64,000 nt of DNA from Ceratobasidium sp. AG-K (GCA_037039685.1 JAWNGF010000003.1:1488001-1552000), one strand, 5' to 3'. Shown: positions 1-12,584, numbered from the stretch's first letter. The notes: generated by a model from the letters alone, not told the origin. Made by a program: numbers and translations.

Positions 1-706
1 GTCACGCACGTTGCCGCCGGGGTATCGCTTGTCGCTTGCTTGACGATGGCCATTCCGGCTTTTTTGGTTTTTACGGATCGGACGCAGGGCAATGTGTTGA
101 ACAACTTTCCGCAGGTGAGTGGGCGCTGTCACAAGCACGTGCGCCTGTCCGATGCTCGGGACAGCGTTTGACGTGCGACAATAGGACGATACAGTGATCA
201 ACATTGCGCGGTTCTGCTTTGGCGCCAATATGGTAACGACGACCCCGATGGAACTCATGGTCTGCCGAGAGGTCATCGAGGAATACTTTTTCCCGCACGA
301 GGCATTTGATCAGACGCGGCATGTGCTATTTACGACGTCGATCTTGTTTGCGGCGATGTTCGGTGAGTGTAGGCACGCATCGATGAATGTGTGCTGATTG
401 TATGCGTAGTATCACTTGTGACGTGTGATCTGGGTAGGTCGATCGTGGGCGCTTTTTCGTGTGGCTGACGCGGGTCTAGGGGTGATGCTAGAGATCACTG
501 GCGGTGCGAGCGCGACGGCGCTAGCGTTCATTTTTCCGGCGCTGTGCTATATCAAGTTGCTCCCGGCCAAGGAGCCGTGGAACGGAAAAACCAAGTTGCC
601 TGCGGTTTTGTGTGCGTCGTTTGGGGCGGTGGTTCTCGTGCTCAGTCTAGTGTTGGCGGTGGGCAAGACATGGGGGCCAGAAGGCGCGACCAAGTTGTGT
701 GCATAA
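1..706 (+). CDS. Vacuolar amino-acid transporter (AVT/SLC38-like), 3' part
   Basis: This is the C-terminal part of an amino-acid/auxin permease family transporter; the 5' end lies outside the window. Three exons are visible: about 1-115, about 196-361 and about 439-706, separated by two GT..AG introns. The translated exons contain GNVLNNFP, then NIARFCFGANMVTT with a charged CREVIEEYFFP segment, and a last exon with two hydrophobic helices around LGVMLEITGG, ATALAFIFPALCYIKL and the terminal VLVLSLVLAVGKT. This order matches yeast AVT5-7 and animal SLC38 carriers, which move neutral or basic amino acids across the vacuolar membrane. The exact acceptor of intron 2 (near 438) is uncertain; a later acceptor near 480 would also stay in frame. 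Substrate cannot be told from sequence. Confidence 0.8.
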
Positions 707-821
707 CGAGAATAGAAAATGTGTACTTGGCGTGTCAGCGGAACCGAATAATAAATGCAAATAGAACCATACATAGGCCCGTGACCACTGTCACGTGCAC
801 CACTTGAGACCGAGACCGCAC

Positions 822-3465
822 ATGGACGTCCCCGTACCGAGCCCCCAGCAGCCCCAGTCACAGTCGTCCTCCCCCTCGACGCTGCCTGAGCCACTGCCAA
901 CAGGCTCTGAGCTGCCCTCTCCCCCCATTCCTGGCCTTGCCGAACCTAAGTTACATCTGGGGTCATTTTCGGACATGCAATCAATCCGAAGGTCGTCTCC
1001 GCCCCGCGAGCCGTCGCTGGGTGTTGTACCGGAGCTGTCTCGAGCGCCTCTTATGTTTTCCGCAGAGGACCTGATGGCTAACCCTGCCGACTCGCGGTAC
1101 CCGGCGCCTGCACATCCCCCAATGCAGCCGGTGATGGCTGCCATCGAGGAGGTGTGTGTCGAGTGCATGATGCGCGACCGTGACATGGCCGACGTCGACG
1201 TTACCGGTCCGGGCATATGGGCACGCGAGTCGGATGTGTGGTACGAGGAACTTGTGCGGCGCGAGGAGGAAGAGGCCCGTGCGGGGATTCTCCCGGACCC
1301 ACAGCGACGACGCACCCCTGCGCTGGGCACGCCACTGACGGAGACCAACCTGCGCATCTGGACCCAGCTCGTACGTCAACATGCTTTTTTCTGGTTTTAG
1401 CGCTGATTTTTGCCATAGCACCCCAAGGAACCCCAGGCACGGTGGATCACCCTCACGGACTTTGTCCGCAAACAAGCTGCCTTGCTCGAGGCCGAACAAC
1501 ACGCACGTGCCCAGGCTGCCCGCGAGTCCCGTCTGCTCGACACCCGGCTGCGAGACACGTACCAAGCACTCCGGCGCTCTGCCTATGACCTCAATGATGG
1601 GCCCGTGCGCATCCGGGCCCCCACAAACCCCGAACAGGACATGTCCTTTTTGGCCAGTCCCGACCCGTCGCGCGATGTGACGATGCTGGCGAGTGGCATG
1701 ATCCAGGAGCGAGTGGACCTGCGCAAGGAGGAGCGCGACCGCAAGCGCGACTCGAAACGTCATCGCCGCAAGGCTTCGCGCCAGAGCAAAGGCTCGGGCG
1801 GCTACCACGACACGACGTCGGTCTATTCCTCGCCCAGTCCCCCTCCCGATGGCGGCAGTCGTATGGGCGCCATGGGCAGATCCCAGCCGGCGCTTTCCAC
1901 ACCCGTCAGCCCTGGCCGTCGCCTATCAACGCCGCTTGTCCCTCCGCTCTCGCCAGGCGCCCGTCCCTCGATTCACACGCGTTCCTCTCAGAGCTCATTC
2001 GAAAGCCGTGCTGGCAAGAAGGGCTTTCTCAGCTTCAAGCACTGGAGCGGCTTTGGAAGCGAAGCCAGCTTTGGCCCAGCCGGTCCCAACGGCCCCTACC
2101 GGGGCTCTGTCTATGACAGCGTGGCAGATATGCAGTTCGTGCCCTTCTTTTGTTGTCTTTACTTTTTTTCATTAATTCGCTTCATTCAGTGTCGTACTCG
2201 ATCAGGAGAAGCAGGCACACCGCATGCCATATGATCAAATGTCGCTCGCGCCCTCGGTTGCGACGGGAGCAGAGGGCACAATCCATGCCGACCAGGTGTC
2301 TGAAAAGAAAAAGAAACACAAGGGCCTTACTAAGGTCTGGAAGATCATTACCGGCTCGAGCGCCAAGGACAAGCATGCCGTGACCAACGAAAAACAGCAG
2401 CTGGACGACGAACCGCTTGCTCCCCCACCGCCACTTTCCTATCTCGTCGCGCGCCAGGGTGGAGATCGGGCTGGATCGAGCGGATCGAGGGACTTGGATA
2501 GGCGGGCGTCGACTCCCACCAGTTCCGGTCGGTCAGCGGCCCCCATGAGCCCTGCCACCGCGCCTTCCAGTATTCTTCCTAGCCCGACTTCCCAACGATT
2601 CCCGTGGCGCGACAGCGGAAGCGACGAGGATCGACCTCGGGAGAAGAAAGAGGGATCGTACCTCGAAGTTCCGTCACCCATGACCTCCTCCACACTTTCC
2701 CCCAACTCGCAGAACCCCCCGAGCGGACGACGTACCGTCAGCGCCGGAGCGGGAAGCCTTGCGGGCCGCCCCGTCTCGGTTTACAACCCGAACAAGTCAT
2801 TGCCACCCCTGCCTGGTGAGGCCTTTGCGCGTGGCAACGGCCGTCCTCAGATGGACCGACCCCAAACGCTGGCAGCCTATGGCTCTCGACGGTCCGAAGT
2901 CAACATGAACGGCGCATTCACGCATGAACCACTAGTAATGCCCCAGGCGGCCTTCCGCAACGAGACAAGGCGGCAATCATTTGGTGGTCTAACGGCCCGA
3001 CCCGACCTCGATGGCCCGCTCGTTCCTCCGCCTCGAATCGGAGCGCGTTATGACGAATTTGGCTCGTCGCGAAGGTCGTTGGGAAGTTTGGATGGGCGAG
3101 GAGGCTATGCGTCGGGCAAGACTGATTCATTGAAGCGGGGGAGCATGGGAAGGAGGATTGCCTCGTTCCTGACGGGAGGGAACAAGAAGCGGGAAGATTG
3201 GGAGCCCCGCTATAGCACACATGGCGAACAGTTTGTGGGGCAGCCGTTCCAGCCCCCTGGGGGACGCTACATGCGTGAGCAGGAGGGATCGCTCAGCGAG
3301 TTGGAGGGTTCTGACCCTGATCCAGCGTTGCAGACTCCCACGGCTCCCTATGCCCGGAGTATGACCGCGTCGGGGAAGCGACTTGACTCGGTGCCGATGG
3401 ACGATTTCGTGGCCATCCGGTATCCGAGCGCGGAATGTCAGAGTTTGGATATGCTCAGGCGATGA
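822..3465 (+). CDS. Large intrinsically disordered protein of unknown function
   Basis: The model is exons 822-1370, 1419-2138 and 2206-3465, giving 842 residues in one frame. I chose the ATG at 822 because the upstream in-frame codon at 795 is GTG. The protein is rich in Ser, Pro, Arg and Gly and has no membrane segment or signal peptide. The most protein-like part is about residues 100-290: a short Cys block (CVECMMRDRDMADVDV), the motif WARESDVWYEEL, and a charged helical stretch around RKQAALLEAEQHARAQAARE that looks like a coiled coil. A basic KRHRRKASRQSK patch follows. The second half is low-complexity sequence with a basic tail segment near GGNKKREDWEPRY. I do not recognise a named domain. 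The conserved-looking Cys block suggests a fungal family of unknown role, perhaps a scaffold or regulatory protein. Confidence 0.75.
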
Positions 3466-4623
3466 GCCGAGAGATGAAGCGGATTTAATTTTCTATCACA
3501 TGTTTCTGGTTTTCAATTTTGCAGCGTACATTTACCCCTCAATAACCTGCAATGACTTTTTACTTGCCCATCGTATTGGTCTGACATTCCTTGATTTTTT
3601 GATTCTCTCGCTGTCTTGTGGGTTTTCTTGGCTGATTGCAATCGATTCCCGTGTTTTCATTGTCTCTCTTACTATCAAAGATGGGTGGTATTTCTATACA
3701 GAGTAATGGATATTGGATTTGGGACAAGCACGCGTGAAATGAGCTAGATCTGATCGAGATCGTGGGGCACAAGTGCATGTACGATTGTGGTTTAGGGACG
3801 TGCAGATCGTTGCGATGAGGTGTCCAGCACAAAGGTTTGGATAGATGTGTCTGGAGCCAGTGGCTTCCAGAGTGGGGCCTGGACGTCATCTAGACGTCTC
3901 CGAATCCAGCAAAATTGCCGTAGGGGCTCATTTTGGAGCGTGATATCAGTCAGGCGACTTGCCATATCATCCTGACCCCTAGCGCGCGCCGATAGGCCTG
4001 TGCATCGCGGGCCCCTCGGCCCAGGGTTAGCCCTGCTGTGTGAACGTCCTCATAAATCATTCGCCTATAAAAGAGATCCCCCTATGGCTGAGTTGACGGA
4101 TCGTCTGAATGTAGCTCAGAGATAGAATGAGGGTGGGTTCTCTGCGAAGACACCCGCACGTGCATTCAAAGTGTTCGGTGTCGGTTCTGGTTCGGCAAGG
4201 CGCGGATCTTCATGGCGCGACGTTAATTGTATTGACGATCTTCAAGGGATGCGATGATTTCAGGCGAATGCCGAGCGTATGCTTGTTTTCAGTCCATGGT
4301 TACGCGAAAATGGAATTTTTTGGACCGATAAAACGAACCGTGGCCGTTTATGTACGTACAAGAACGTCGAGCAAACGACTTGGGCAGCCTGGTTGAAATG
4401 CCATCCAGTGACTGGCTTGGATTGGCCAATTCCGACGTCGGAGGCGACAAATGATTAAGGGTCCGCTGAAACGGAAACGTAACGTTGCCCTTTTCGACTC
4501 ACGTGCATCTCCACCTTTGGCCCTCTCTGCGAAAAGACTCCAGCCCCTATGTGGGTATAAGATGCGCCTGATGACGGGTGGTTCCCCACGTTTGGACCCC
4601 GCTCCCGCCCCCTCCCACTCACC
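3466..4623. other. Intergenic region, about 1.16 kb
   Basis: This holds the 3' flank of the disordered-protein gene and the promoter of the next gene. It has a T-rich tract near 3480-3680, a TATA-like element at 4076-4082 and another at 4556-4561. A short open frame of 89 codons (4127-4396) lies about 45 bp after the first TATA-like element but has no recognisable protein features. No RNA gene was recognised. Confidence 0.5.
4556..4561 (+). promoter_or_regulatory. TATA-like element before the 4624 gene
   Basis: TATAAG lies 63 bp upstream of the ATG at 4624, with a pyrimidine-rich leader between. Position and orientation fit a core promoter. Confidence 0.4.
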
Positions 4624-7229
4624 ATGATGGCTCTACCCCGTTCGGCGACCAAGGCACTCGGACGATGGCCCTGGAAACACCACGACGTGTTGGACACACG
4701 CGAGGGAAAGGACAGGGAGGTGTTCAAGGCTGGGTTTGCGCCTGAAGAGCCCAAGGCAGAATCGCAGCCCATCGAGGTGAGTATGTGTCGATCTCTGTGA
4801 TGCTGGCTAATGAAGATCCTCAGCACGAGGCAACCGCCCCTATTGTTCGTACTCCCTCGAAGCTCGTTAAGAAACGTGACGCAAAGCCCAAGGACGACCC
4901 AGCCGATGAAAAGGGCGACGACGAACGCCCGGTGACTCCATCGCCTGATTCGGCCACGGCAGAACATGTCATTGTTCCATACGAGCCGGTTCCGAGGCCG
5001 CCCACGCCGAAGCACAATGTACTTGTCAAGAAGAACTCGCTCTCGAAGCGCGCGGCGGCAAAGGCTGCTGAACAAGATGCGCCTCTCAAGGCAGACGGTC
5101 CAGACGCAGTTCCAGAGCCTCTGAGCGTAGTGGCAAACGATTCGAAAGAAGTCGAGAATACTGCCGATATCCCCGAAACGCCCCAGCCCGCTGGTGATCC
5201 CCCCAGTTCCATTGAACGTGAAACCCCAGCCGTCCCTGATACCCCCGCACCCTTGTCCCCTTCGCCTTCGTCATCACACGTCCATCCCTTTCCTGTGCGT
5301 GGGGTGACACCTCCCAACGGTACGCGCTTTATTGAAGGCACGGATGGTTCTCTCGAACCCACCGAATCGAGGACCACGGGCACGACCAATCCCCAACCCC
5401 GCCACCCTCGTCCTCCCAGGCCACAACGGCGTATATCCCTCCGCTCGTTTGGCTTCTTTTACGGCAAGGATAATCGGTCGGCAGGGGCGTTTCCTGCCTA
5501 TGTCCCCCCGTCTGAGCGGGTAGTGTACGAGGTTGGAGACGAGGATGAGGCGTCCGTGCACCGGCCGGCCCCGACTCACAAACGGACCAACAGCCGGCTT
5601 CCGATCGGTTTGCTCAGTCCTCGGAAACCAGCGTCGCCCAAGGTTACCAAGAACGATAAACGAGCCGTTGCGTCTGCATTGAGTCTGCGCACCCTGATCA
5701 TTGGCCCTGCCGCAATGGAATCCAAGGACAAGGCGAAGAGGGTCGATCCCAAGGCGTCTGCCGCGTCTGCGCTACGCAAGGTCAACCAACAATTGTTGAT
5801 GCCGACCGAGGCGAATCGGGTTATTGCCGCCCTGAGGGATCTTCCTCCGCCCGACTTGCCCCCGGCAGCTGCGCAAACTGTCGAGACTGTGCGCCAAAAG
5901 AAAGGCTGGGTGTTTGGGCGAGGTGGTACCAGGGACGAGAGCGACAGGCAAGAGACGCCCAAGGGGAGCACAGGCACGGTTGCCATGCCCATTCACGGTT
6001 GCTGTCTCGATATTACCGACGAGGAGGCAGAAGGGAAGCACTTTTCCAAGTTGACTGGCTCTGCCTTTGCTCCTGGATCCGCAGTCGGTACCGAACTCGT
6101 TGCCAACACCGCATCGGCGGACTTGTCGTCTTTGATCCCCATGCTCAAAGACTTGCGATTGGTCAATTTACAAGCATCGCCAGACTTGTCTTCAGTCAAT
6201 GCGGCCTCGCTAAATGCCCAGCTAAATGTGCCCGATCTCGGATTTGGTCAGTCTGCCGATAGGGATGGGCCCTTGGCTGGGAGCGTCCCGAGTGCTGGTA
6301 GCCTAGTGGACGGCATGGAAAAGGTGGGGCAGACCTTGATGAGTCTTGGTTTTGCGACAACCGCCGCCGTCTTGCCATCACATGTAGGCATACATCCTCC
6401 CAAGGACCGGATGAGCGTCCTGACATGTGAGTTTTGTCTGCCACGTTTTTTCTCCGCTGATGCCAATTTGATCAGATTGGTGGGGCTACGAAGTCGTCTT
6501 GCCACCACCCACAATGCGGTACCTCGGTCACGTAAAATCCATTTCGGGCGCGCTGCTCAATTTTCTCACGGCGTTTTCGCTTTTCTCAAATGGTGTCCGC
6601 GAGATGTTGCCGTTTATTCGATATATCGCGCAGTTTATCGAGTTTGAATGGGACGCGATCAAGGCGCAAGACAAGGGCCGCGGAGTCGTGTGCGCCGCAA
6701 CATGGTAAGCTTTTTTCATCGAGTGGGCATTTTAGAGTGTGCTGATGGACAAATATGTGCTTCTCTTTTTGCCTCGCGTGGTTGGCGCATTTCATCACCC
6801 TATGCCTATATGCTTTGCCCGCCAAACGTTCGACTCTTATTGACTGGTTCGGGTGTCGTACGATATAGGGTCATGCCTGCCGCACTTGTACCCCGCCCGT
6901 GGGATTTTGTCGATCCCCCTATGAATGACAGGATGGCACGCAGCATGACCCCGGGGCCCGCTTCGATGCAACCGGTAACGTCGGCGGGACTGGCGCCACA
7001 GGCTTCTACCGTCGATTTTACGGGGCCAGCGACTGAACCCGGAGAAACCAGTGTCGATGACGCTTTTAATGCGGAGGTGCGGGACGAAGCGCCGATGGTA
7101 CCGTTGGTACGTCACATTGAGGAGGATGAGCAACGTCAGATTGAGACGGACAACGCCACGACTGAAATTAAAGACGCGACAACCCCTGTCCTGAGACGTT
7201 CGGAAGATCGAGATACCCGGGATACATGA
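4624..7229 (+). CDS. Conserved-looking fungal protein with a hydrophobic C-terminal block, function unknown
   Basis: Exons are 4624-4776, 4824-6426, 6476-6704 and 6869-7229, giving 781 residues; all junctions keep one frame. The N-terminus (ALGRWPWKHHDVLDTREGKDREVF) is compact and followed by about 350 disordered residues rich in Pro, Glu and Thr. A second ordered part starts near residue 370 (RKVNQQLLMPTEANRVIAALRDLPPPDLP), which looks helical. Near residues 570-660 comes WWGYEVVLPPPTMRYL followed by a long amphipathic or membrane-associated stretch (SGALLNFLTAFSLFSNGVREM, LPFIRYIAQFIEFEWDAIKAQDKG) and a conserved-looking ATWVMPAALVPRPWDF. The tail is acidic. I do not recognise a family. The third intron (6705-6868, 164 bp) is long for this window and could hide a small exon, though I found none in frame. 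Confidence 0.7.
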
Positions 7230-7600
7230 AAAATATCTCTTGTGCTTTTACCCTTTTCGTTCTTTGCTACTTATGCGGACCTACTTATGATTAAATGCGG
7301 TGTACGATTCTCTATTGTTGTTTATCAGTTAATGAACCTTGACGTTTATGTTTATATGTGATCACTGCTGGCCATTGCTCCGCCGGCTCCCGGTCCCGTA
7401 GCGATTTGCCCTGGTGTCGGAAGAGAGGCGAGTGTACCGGATAGTGGCCAACTCGCGGACGGCACTAAAAAGGCTACAACTAGCAAGTAGCACGTGACGA
7501 TAGTAAACGGAAAGGACGCGCGGAATCAAATCAGTCTTTAATCTTTACTGCATTTTCTCCGCATCTGTCCATATATTTTGTATAAAAAGGAAGAGTCGCA
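7230..7600. other. Intergenic region and TSN promoter
   Basis: This holds the 3' flank of the preceding gene, then a pyrimidine-rich stretch and a TATA box next to the TSN start. No other feature was seen. Confidence 0.5.
7581..7588 (+). promoter_or_regulatory. TATA box at the TSN gene
   Basis: TATAAAAA lies only 20 bp upstream of the first in-frame ATG (7601). A normal TATA-to-start-site distance would place the transcript start at or beyond this ATG, so the true start codon or first exon may lie further downstream. Confidence 0.5.
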
Positions 7601-10600
7601 ATGTCAATGAAAGCGGTAAGCATGTACAAGTCTAACGGCTATAGTTTATTTAACCCGATCAACTTCGCCGGATCTAGACTGTCAAATGTACGAGATCCAG
7701 AGATTAACTTGGTTGTTTGCTCACCACTTTGGTTGTGTAATATAGCTGTGCTATCCGGCGACACTCTAGTGTTGCGCGGCGCACCCGGGCCCAATGGCCA
7801 ACCCCCAAAAGAACGGTGAGCACACGTGTCTGTCGGGAGCACGTGCCTGTATTACCAGAAATGCCGGGGAATTGACATTTTGGGGTTATCCAGCATCCTG
7901 CACTTGGCCGATATATCATCCCCACGCGTAGGATCGGCAACCAAAGAGGACGAAGTGAGCACATGACTATCTTTACCCCATAGAGTATTAATAGCTGCTG
8001 CCTTTAAAGCCCTGGGCGTTTGAATGTCGCGAATTCCTCCGCCAGTTTGCGGTCGGGAAGGCTATAAGCTTCACCTCGACCCATTCGCTCCCACCAAAGG
8101 ATGACGTCCCGTCTGACTTTGGCCACGCTGAAATCGGCGGAAAGGATCTCGCTACCGAGGTACTAAGCGCTGGGTTCGCGCGCTGCAAGGAGATCAAACG
8201 CGAGCCGACCGAGGAAGATACGCGCCGCAAGGACCTCGAGAACGAGGCGCGCAATAATATGGTGGGTATGTGGAACCCTCAAGGTCCCAAGGTGAGCGAC
8301 AATCGCTATGGTGTACCGTGGGCACGGGGTTAGAACCAAGGAACACACAGGATCACAATGTCCAATATTCAATGCCGGCCGACTCTGCGGCCTTTGTCAA
8401 GTGAGTTTGCACGTCGCGCGCGCGTCTACTAGTGCCTGAGATCAATCTCCCACAGCGAGTGGAAGGGAAAGAATATTGATGGTGAGTTGGCGACGCAGTA
8501 CTTGGCCTGAAATGCAGTACTAACCTGAAAGAGCAGCTATCGTGGAGCAAGTACGCGACGGAAGCACCCTGCGTGTACGTCTCTTGATGCCAGAGGACCA
8601 ACACCAATTTGTAAATATCTCGCTGGCCGGTGTTCGTTGTCCCCGAGCTGGTGGCCGGGACGGCGAGGCCGCGGAAGAGTTTGGCGAGGAGGTATGTTGG
8701 GCGATGAGCGATTTGTGTGCTGAAATTAAGCGGTTGAATTCTGTGTCTAGGCCAAGTTTTTCAGCGAGTCGGTAGGTCCGACCGCCTGCACACGCAATGA
8801 CTATGACCAAGTGCGACCTTCTCGTTTCTAGCGTCTTTTGCAACGTGTGGTTCGAGTTCAAATCTTGTCACTGCCGGCACCAACATCTACGCCATTTGCT
8901 TCGACATCGGCCAATGCCCCACCCCCTACAGCGAGCATCTTTATAGGCACGATCACCCGCAGATCCCCCTTTTGATTTCGTTTTAACTTTGCCCCTTCAG
9001 GCAATGTTTTACATCCCAACGGTAATATCGCCGAGTTTTTGCTTGCTGCCGGTCTTGCTCGCGTAGTTGACTGGCATGCTGGCATGCTTGCGGCAAACGG
9101 CGCTATGGAGCGGCTTCGGGCAGCTGAAAAGTAGGTTAATCGGCCGGTCGCACGACTCGGAGAATTTAACTCGATTTAGGTCTGCCAAAGAAAAGAAGCT
9201 CAAACTCTATTCCAAGACTTTCGCTCCGGCAAAAGCCACCAGTGCCGCACCTGTCGTTCAGCGTGGAACATTCGATGCAACCGTAGTCCGGTAGGTTTTA
9301 TACTCTTGTTCAGGGTTATTATGTGTCTGACTAGCGCCTATCACTGGCCGATTAGCGTCTGGAGCGGTGATCAGGTGTCTATCTTGGACAAAGAAGGCGG
9401 GGAACGGCGGGTGCAGCTGAGTTCTGTTCGTGCGCCCAAGTGAGTAAACAAGCTGCGCTTTGATTATCAAGGTCCTTGCAATGAGACTGATCTACAACCA
9501 CAGAGCATCCGAACCCAAACAAGCGTATTATGCCAACGAAGCGCGAGAGGTAACGGCACTCATCATATTCTTTATGATTTACCGTCGCTTACTTATCAAC
9601 CATACTGTTTCTCTTTGTCATTCAATTATTAGTTCCTGAGAAAGAAGCTTATCGGAAAACATGTCAAAGTAAACATTGACTTCGTTCGACCCAAAGAAGG
9701 CGAATTCGAGGAGCGCGATGCGGTAAGTTTGGGATTGGTTTTCGGGCTTGCGCTCGACTGACTTGCGCTCTGTTGTTATTCTTATCTAGGTGACAATCCG
9801 CTATGGAAACGCCCAGGCGTGCGTATTCTCGGATTGACATGAGCACAGCGTCTCTCATCCTTGACAAAATGCAGGAACATCGCAGAACAATTGATAGAGA
9901 AAGGGCTGGCGACTGCAGTCCGGCATCGACGTGACGACGAATCCAGATCAAGCGACTACGACAAACTGATGGCCGCCGAACAAAAGTAAGCAGCATCTTT
10001 CATTTCGGCAATGCTTGTTGGGCTGAATCGGCGAACCTTAGCGCTCTTACCGAAACCCGAGGGGTTCACTCCGGCAAGGAGATACCCGTTGCACGGATTG
10101 TCAATGCCTCTGAGGTTCGCATATACACATCCCTTTGGACCCTGTTGAACCATCAATACTCACTTGCTATTTCGGTCAGACAAGCACCAAGGCTACGAGC
10201 TGGCTGTCTTCTCTTAAGCGCCAAGGTCGCGTGCCTGCAATCGTGGATTACGTTGCTTCGGGGTCCCGTTTCAAGGTACTCATCCCGAAAGAAAATATTT
10301 CACTCACATTGGTTTTGAGTGGCATACGTGCTCCGCGAACCGCACGCAACGCTTCCGAGAAACACGAGCCATACGGTGTCGAAGCATTGGAATTTGCCTC
10401 TCGCCGATACATGCAGCGCGATGTGGAGGTGGACTTTGAGGCGACGGACAAAACAGGTGGCTTCATCGGGGCGCTCTATTTGAATAAGACTGAAAATGCT
10501 GCCGTCACGCTGGTTCGAGAAGGTTAGACAGATCCCTCCACTTCCCGCGCTGCTGCGGGAGGGTCGAGGGTGGCGATCGCCGCTGTGGATCGTCTCGCCT

Positions 10601-11996
10601 AGTCTCAGACTTTGTACCTGTCAGAGGTCGCTGACTCGTTGCTCTGCCAATAGGTCTCGCTACCATCCATGACTATTCTGCCGAATCATTGCCTTGGTCA
10701 CGGCAACTCTACGATGCCGAGGCGGATGCTAAGGCCAACAAGCGTAACGTGAGCTCTGAATCAACATTGCATCATCCCTCTGAGGTGATGGAGCTGACGC
10801 GTGCACACTCCAGATATGGCACGACTTTGATGCGAACCTAGAGCAATCTACTCCGGCGACAACCGATAATGGCTCGACCCCTCTCAAAACCGAGTACTTG
10901 GACATCATTGTCTCTGATATTCGTACAACGCCATCGTTTGCTTTCTCCATCCAGATTCTCAATGAAAGTGAGTAATGCAAGGCGTGTACCCCGCCGCCTC
11001 TTGCTGCGTATTCAACCACTACTGTTGAAAGTGTTGATGTTGACTGCGCAATATCTTAGACACTGCCCAACTGGAGAGGCTAATGAAAGATTTTGCACTG
11101 CACTATCGGAACGCGCCTGCAGTGTCAAGCTTTGTCCCAAAGGCAGGAGAGCTGGTAGCGGTGAGTCTTCTAGCCCATTTTCCGAATTTCGATATCGGGC
11201 GTGACACCGGTCACGCATTATCAGGCAAAGTTCTCGGGTGATGGCCAGTGGTATCGCGCAAAAGTTAGGCGTTCTTCGACCGCCAAGAAGGAGGTTGAGC
11301 TTACATTCATGTGAGTACTTTACGCACATTGGTTTGATACCCGATACAAATGCGCGTTGTGCACAGTGATTACGGGAACCAAGAGACCACCGCCTTTTCA
11401 AACATCAGGCCATTGGATCCTCGTTTCAAGTCGTTGCCTGCGCAAGCCCAAGATGCGCGACTAAGCTTTGTAAAACTTCCCGGCCCCGAGACTGAGTATG
11501 CGGAGGACGCGGTTGCTCGTTTCCGGTCCCTCACAGAGGTGGGCTTTATATCCTTCGGACTTGAAGTTTTCCCCGCCGAGTGCTAACCTTGTTGGGTTTC
11601 TAGGGTCGAAAGCTTGTGGCTAACGTTGACCATAAGGACGGGCATATGCACCATTTGAGGCTGATTGATCCACAAGACCCGCAGACTACCAATGATCCGC
11701 ATGCGTCTATAAACACCGAATTAGTCCGAGATGGTAAATGTCTTGTATATATATCATGGCAATATTGGCACCGCTAACATGATTTCCCGGATAGGACTGG
11801 CTGTGATCGACAAGAAGGAGCGGTACCTAGCATCGTATCCAGCCGTGCTCAAGGCCTTGCAAGACGCAACCTTGCTGGCCAAACGCGAGCGACTTGGGAT
11901 GTATGAATTAGGTTTGTGTTTATCGCCGTGCATTCCATGTCAAATGCACTTGCTGACCTACTGGTTTACACAGGCGACATTGGCGATGACGAATAG
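7601..11996 (+). CDS. snd1: Tudor staphylococcal-nuclease protein (Tudor-SN / SND1)
   Basis: Twenty-five exons read by hand sum to 2820 bp (939 residues) in one frame. The order is four staphylococcal-nuclease-like repeats (beginning near [51 protein letters not shown] and [15 protein letters not shown]), then a Tudor domain ([27 protein letters not shown]) and a partial fifth SN repeat ending ELGDIGDDE. The family binds RNA and acts in transcription co-activation, RNA processing and stress granules; length is close to the usual 900. Exons include 7894-7954, 8010-8291, 9001-9130, 10180-10522 and 11974-11996. The intron at 8947-9000 has GC..AG ends. The first 45 residues before AVLSGD do not look like the family, so the first exon may be shorter or split by an unseen intron. 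Confidence 0.93.
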
Positions 11997-12584
11997 ACCA
12001 CTGCCTGTTGTTAAGTGCTTGATCTACCCCCACATTTGTTGGCCGCCCACGTGCTATACTCCGTCAAATTGTTCTTGTGTATTTTGTCGATCATGTCACA
12101 CGTGTGACTGATATGTGGGTTCTCTGGCTTACGGACGACTGGACCGATTCAAATGCAACCTGAGGCTTATCGTTCCTGGCTGAGAAAAAGGGCCTAGCCA
12201 TCCACATGGTTTTACTGGTTCGAGTGAAAGTTAGTCTTCTCAGACCCGACGTGATGGCAATCTGGCCACGAGATCTCCACACGCTTATGCGCGACAGGGC
12301 ACCGCATAACTCGAGTAAACAACTCTGAGTGGCCTTCGTAGCGGCCCCGCAATAGCCTGATCGCTGGATCCCAACTTTGAGACCAGCTCACCACATGATA
12401 AAGAGGCCCGTTTTGTCAAGAAGTCCCTCTATTCACCGTGTACCTACGGCCTCTCAACTAAACTTCAGACGCACATGGCAAACCAGGTATGTTGAGCATC
12501 CTTAACGGCCGCCGCAAAACATCAGCACTCACCGTCGGCACCTCTATTTAATGGACGTTCAGGGATTCATCCAAGTGGGTATTA
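11997..12584. other. Intergenic region upstream of the HSF-domain gene
   Basis: No gene seen. A possible short first exon of the next gene (12475-12486, coding MANQ and followed by a good GTATGT donor) lies here. A weak TATA-like CTATTTAATG stands at 12543. Confidence 0.4.

Noticed and set aside
981..1808. Minus-strand open frame of 275 codons
   Set aside because: Antisense to the disordered-protein gene, spans its first intron, Arg-rich and without motif content.
4820..5389. Long minus-strand open frame of 189 codons
   Set aside because: It lies opposite the coding exon of the 4624 gene and has no protein-like motifs; high GC in third positions opens the antisense frame.
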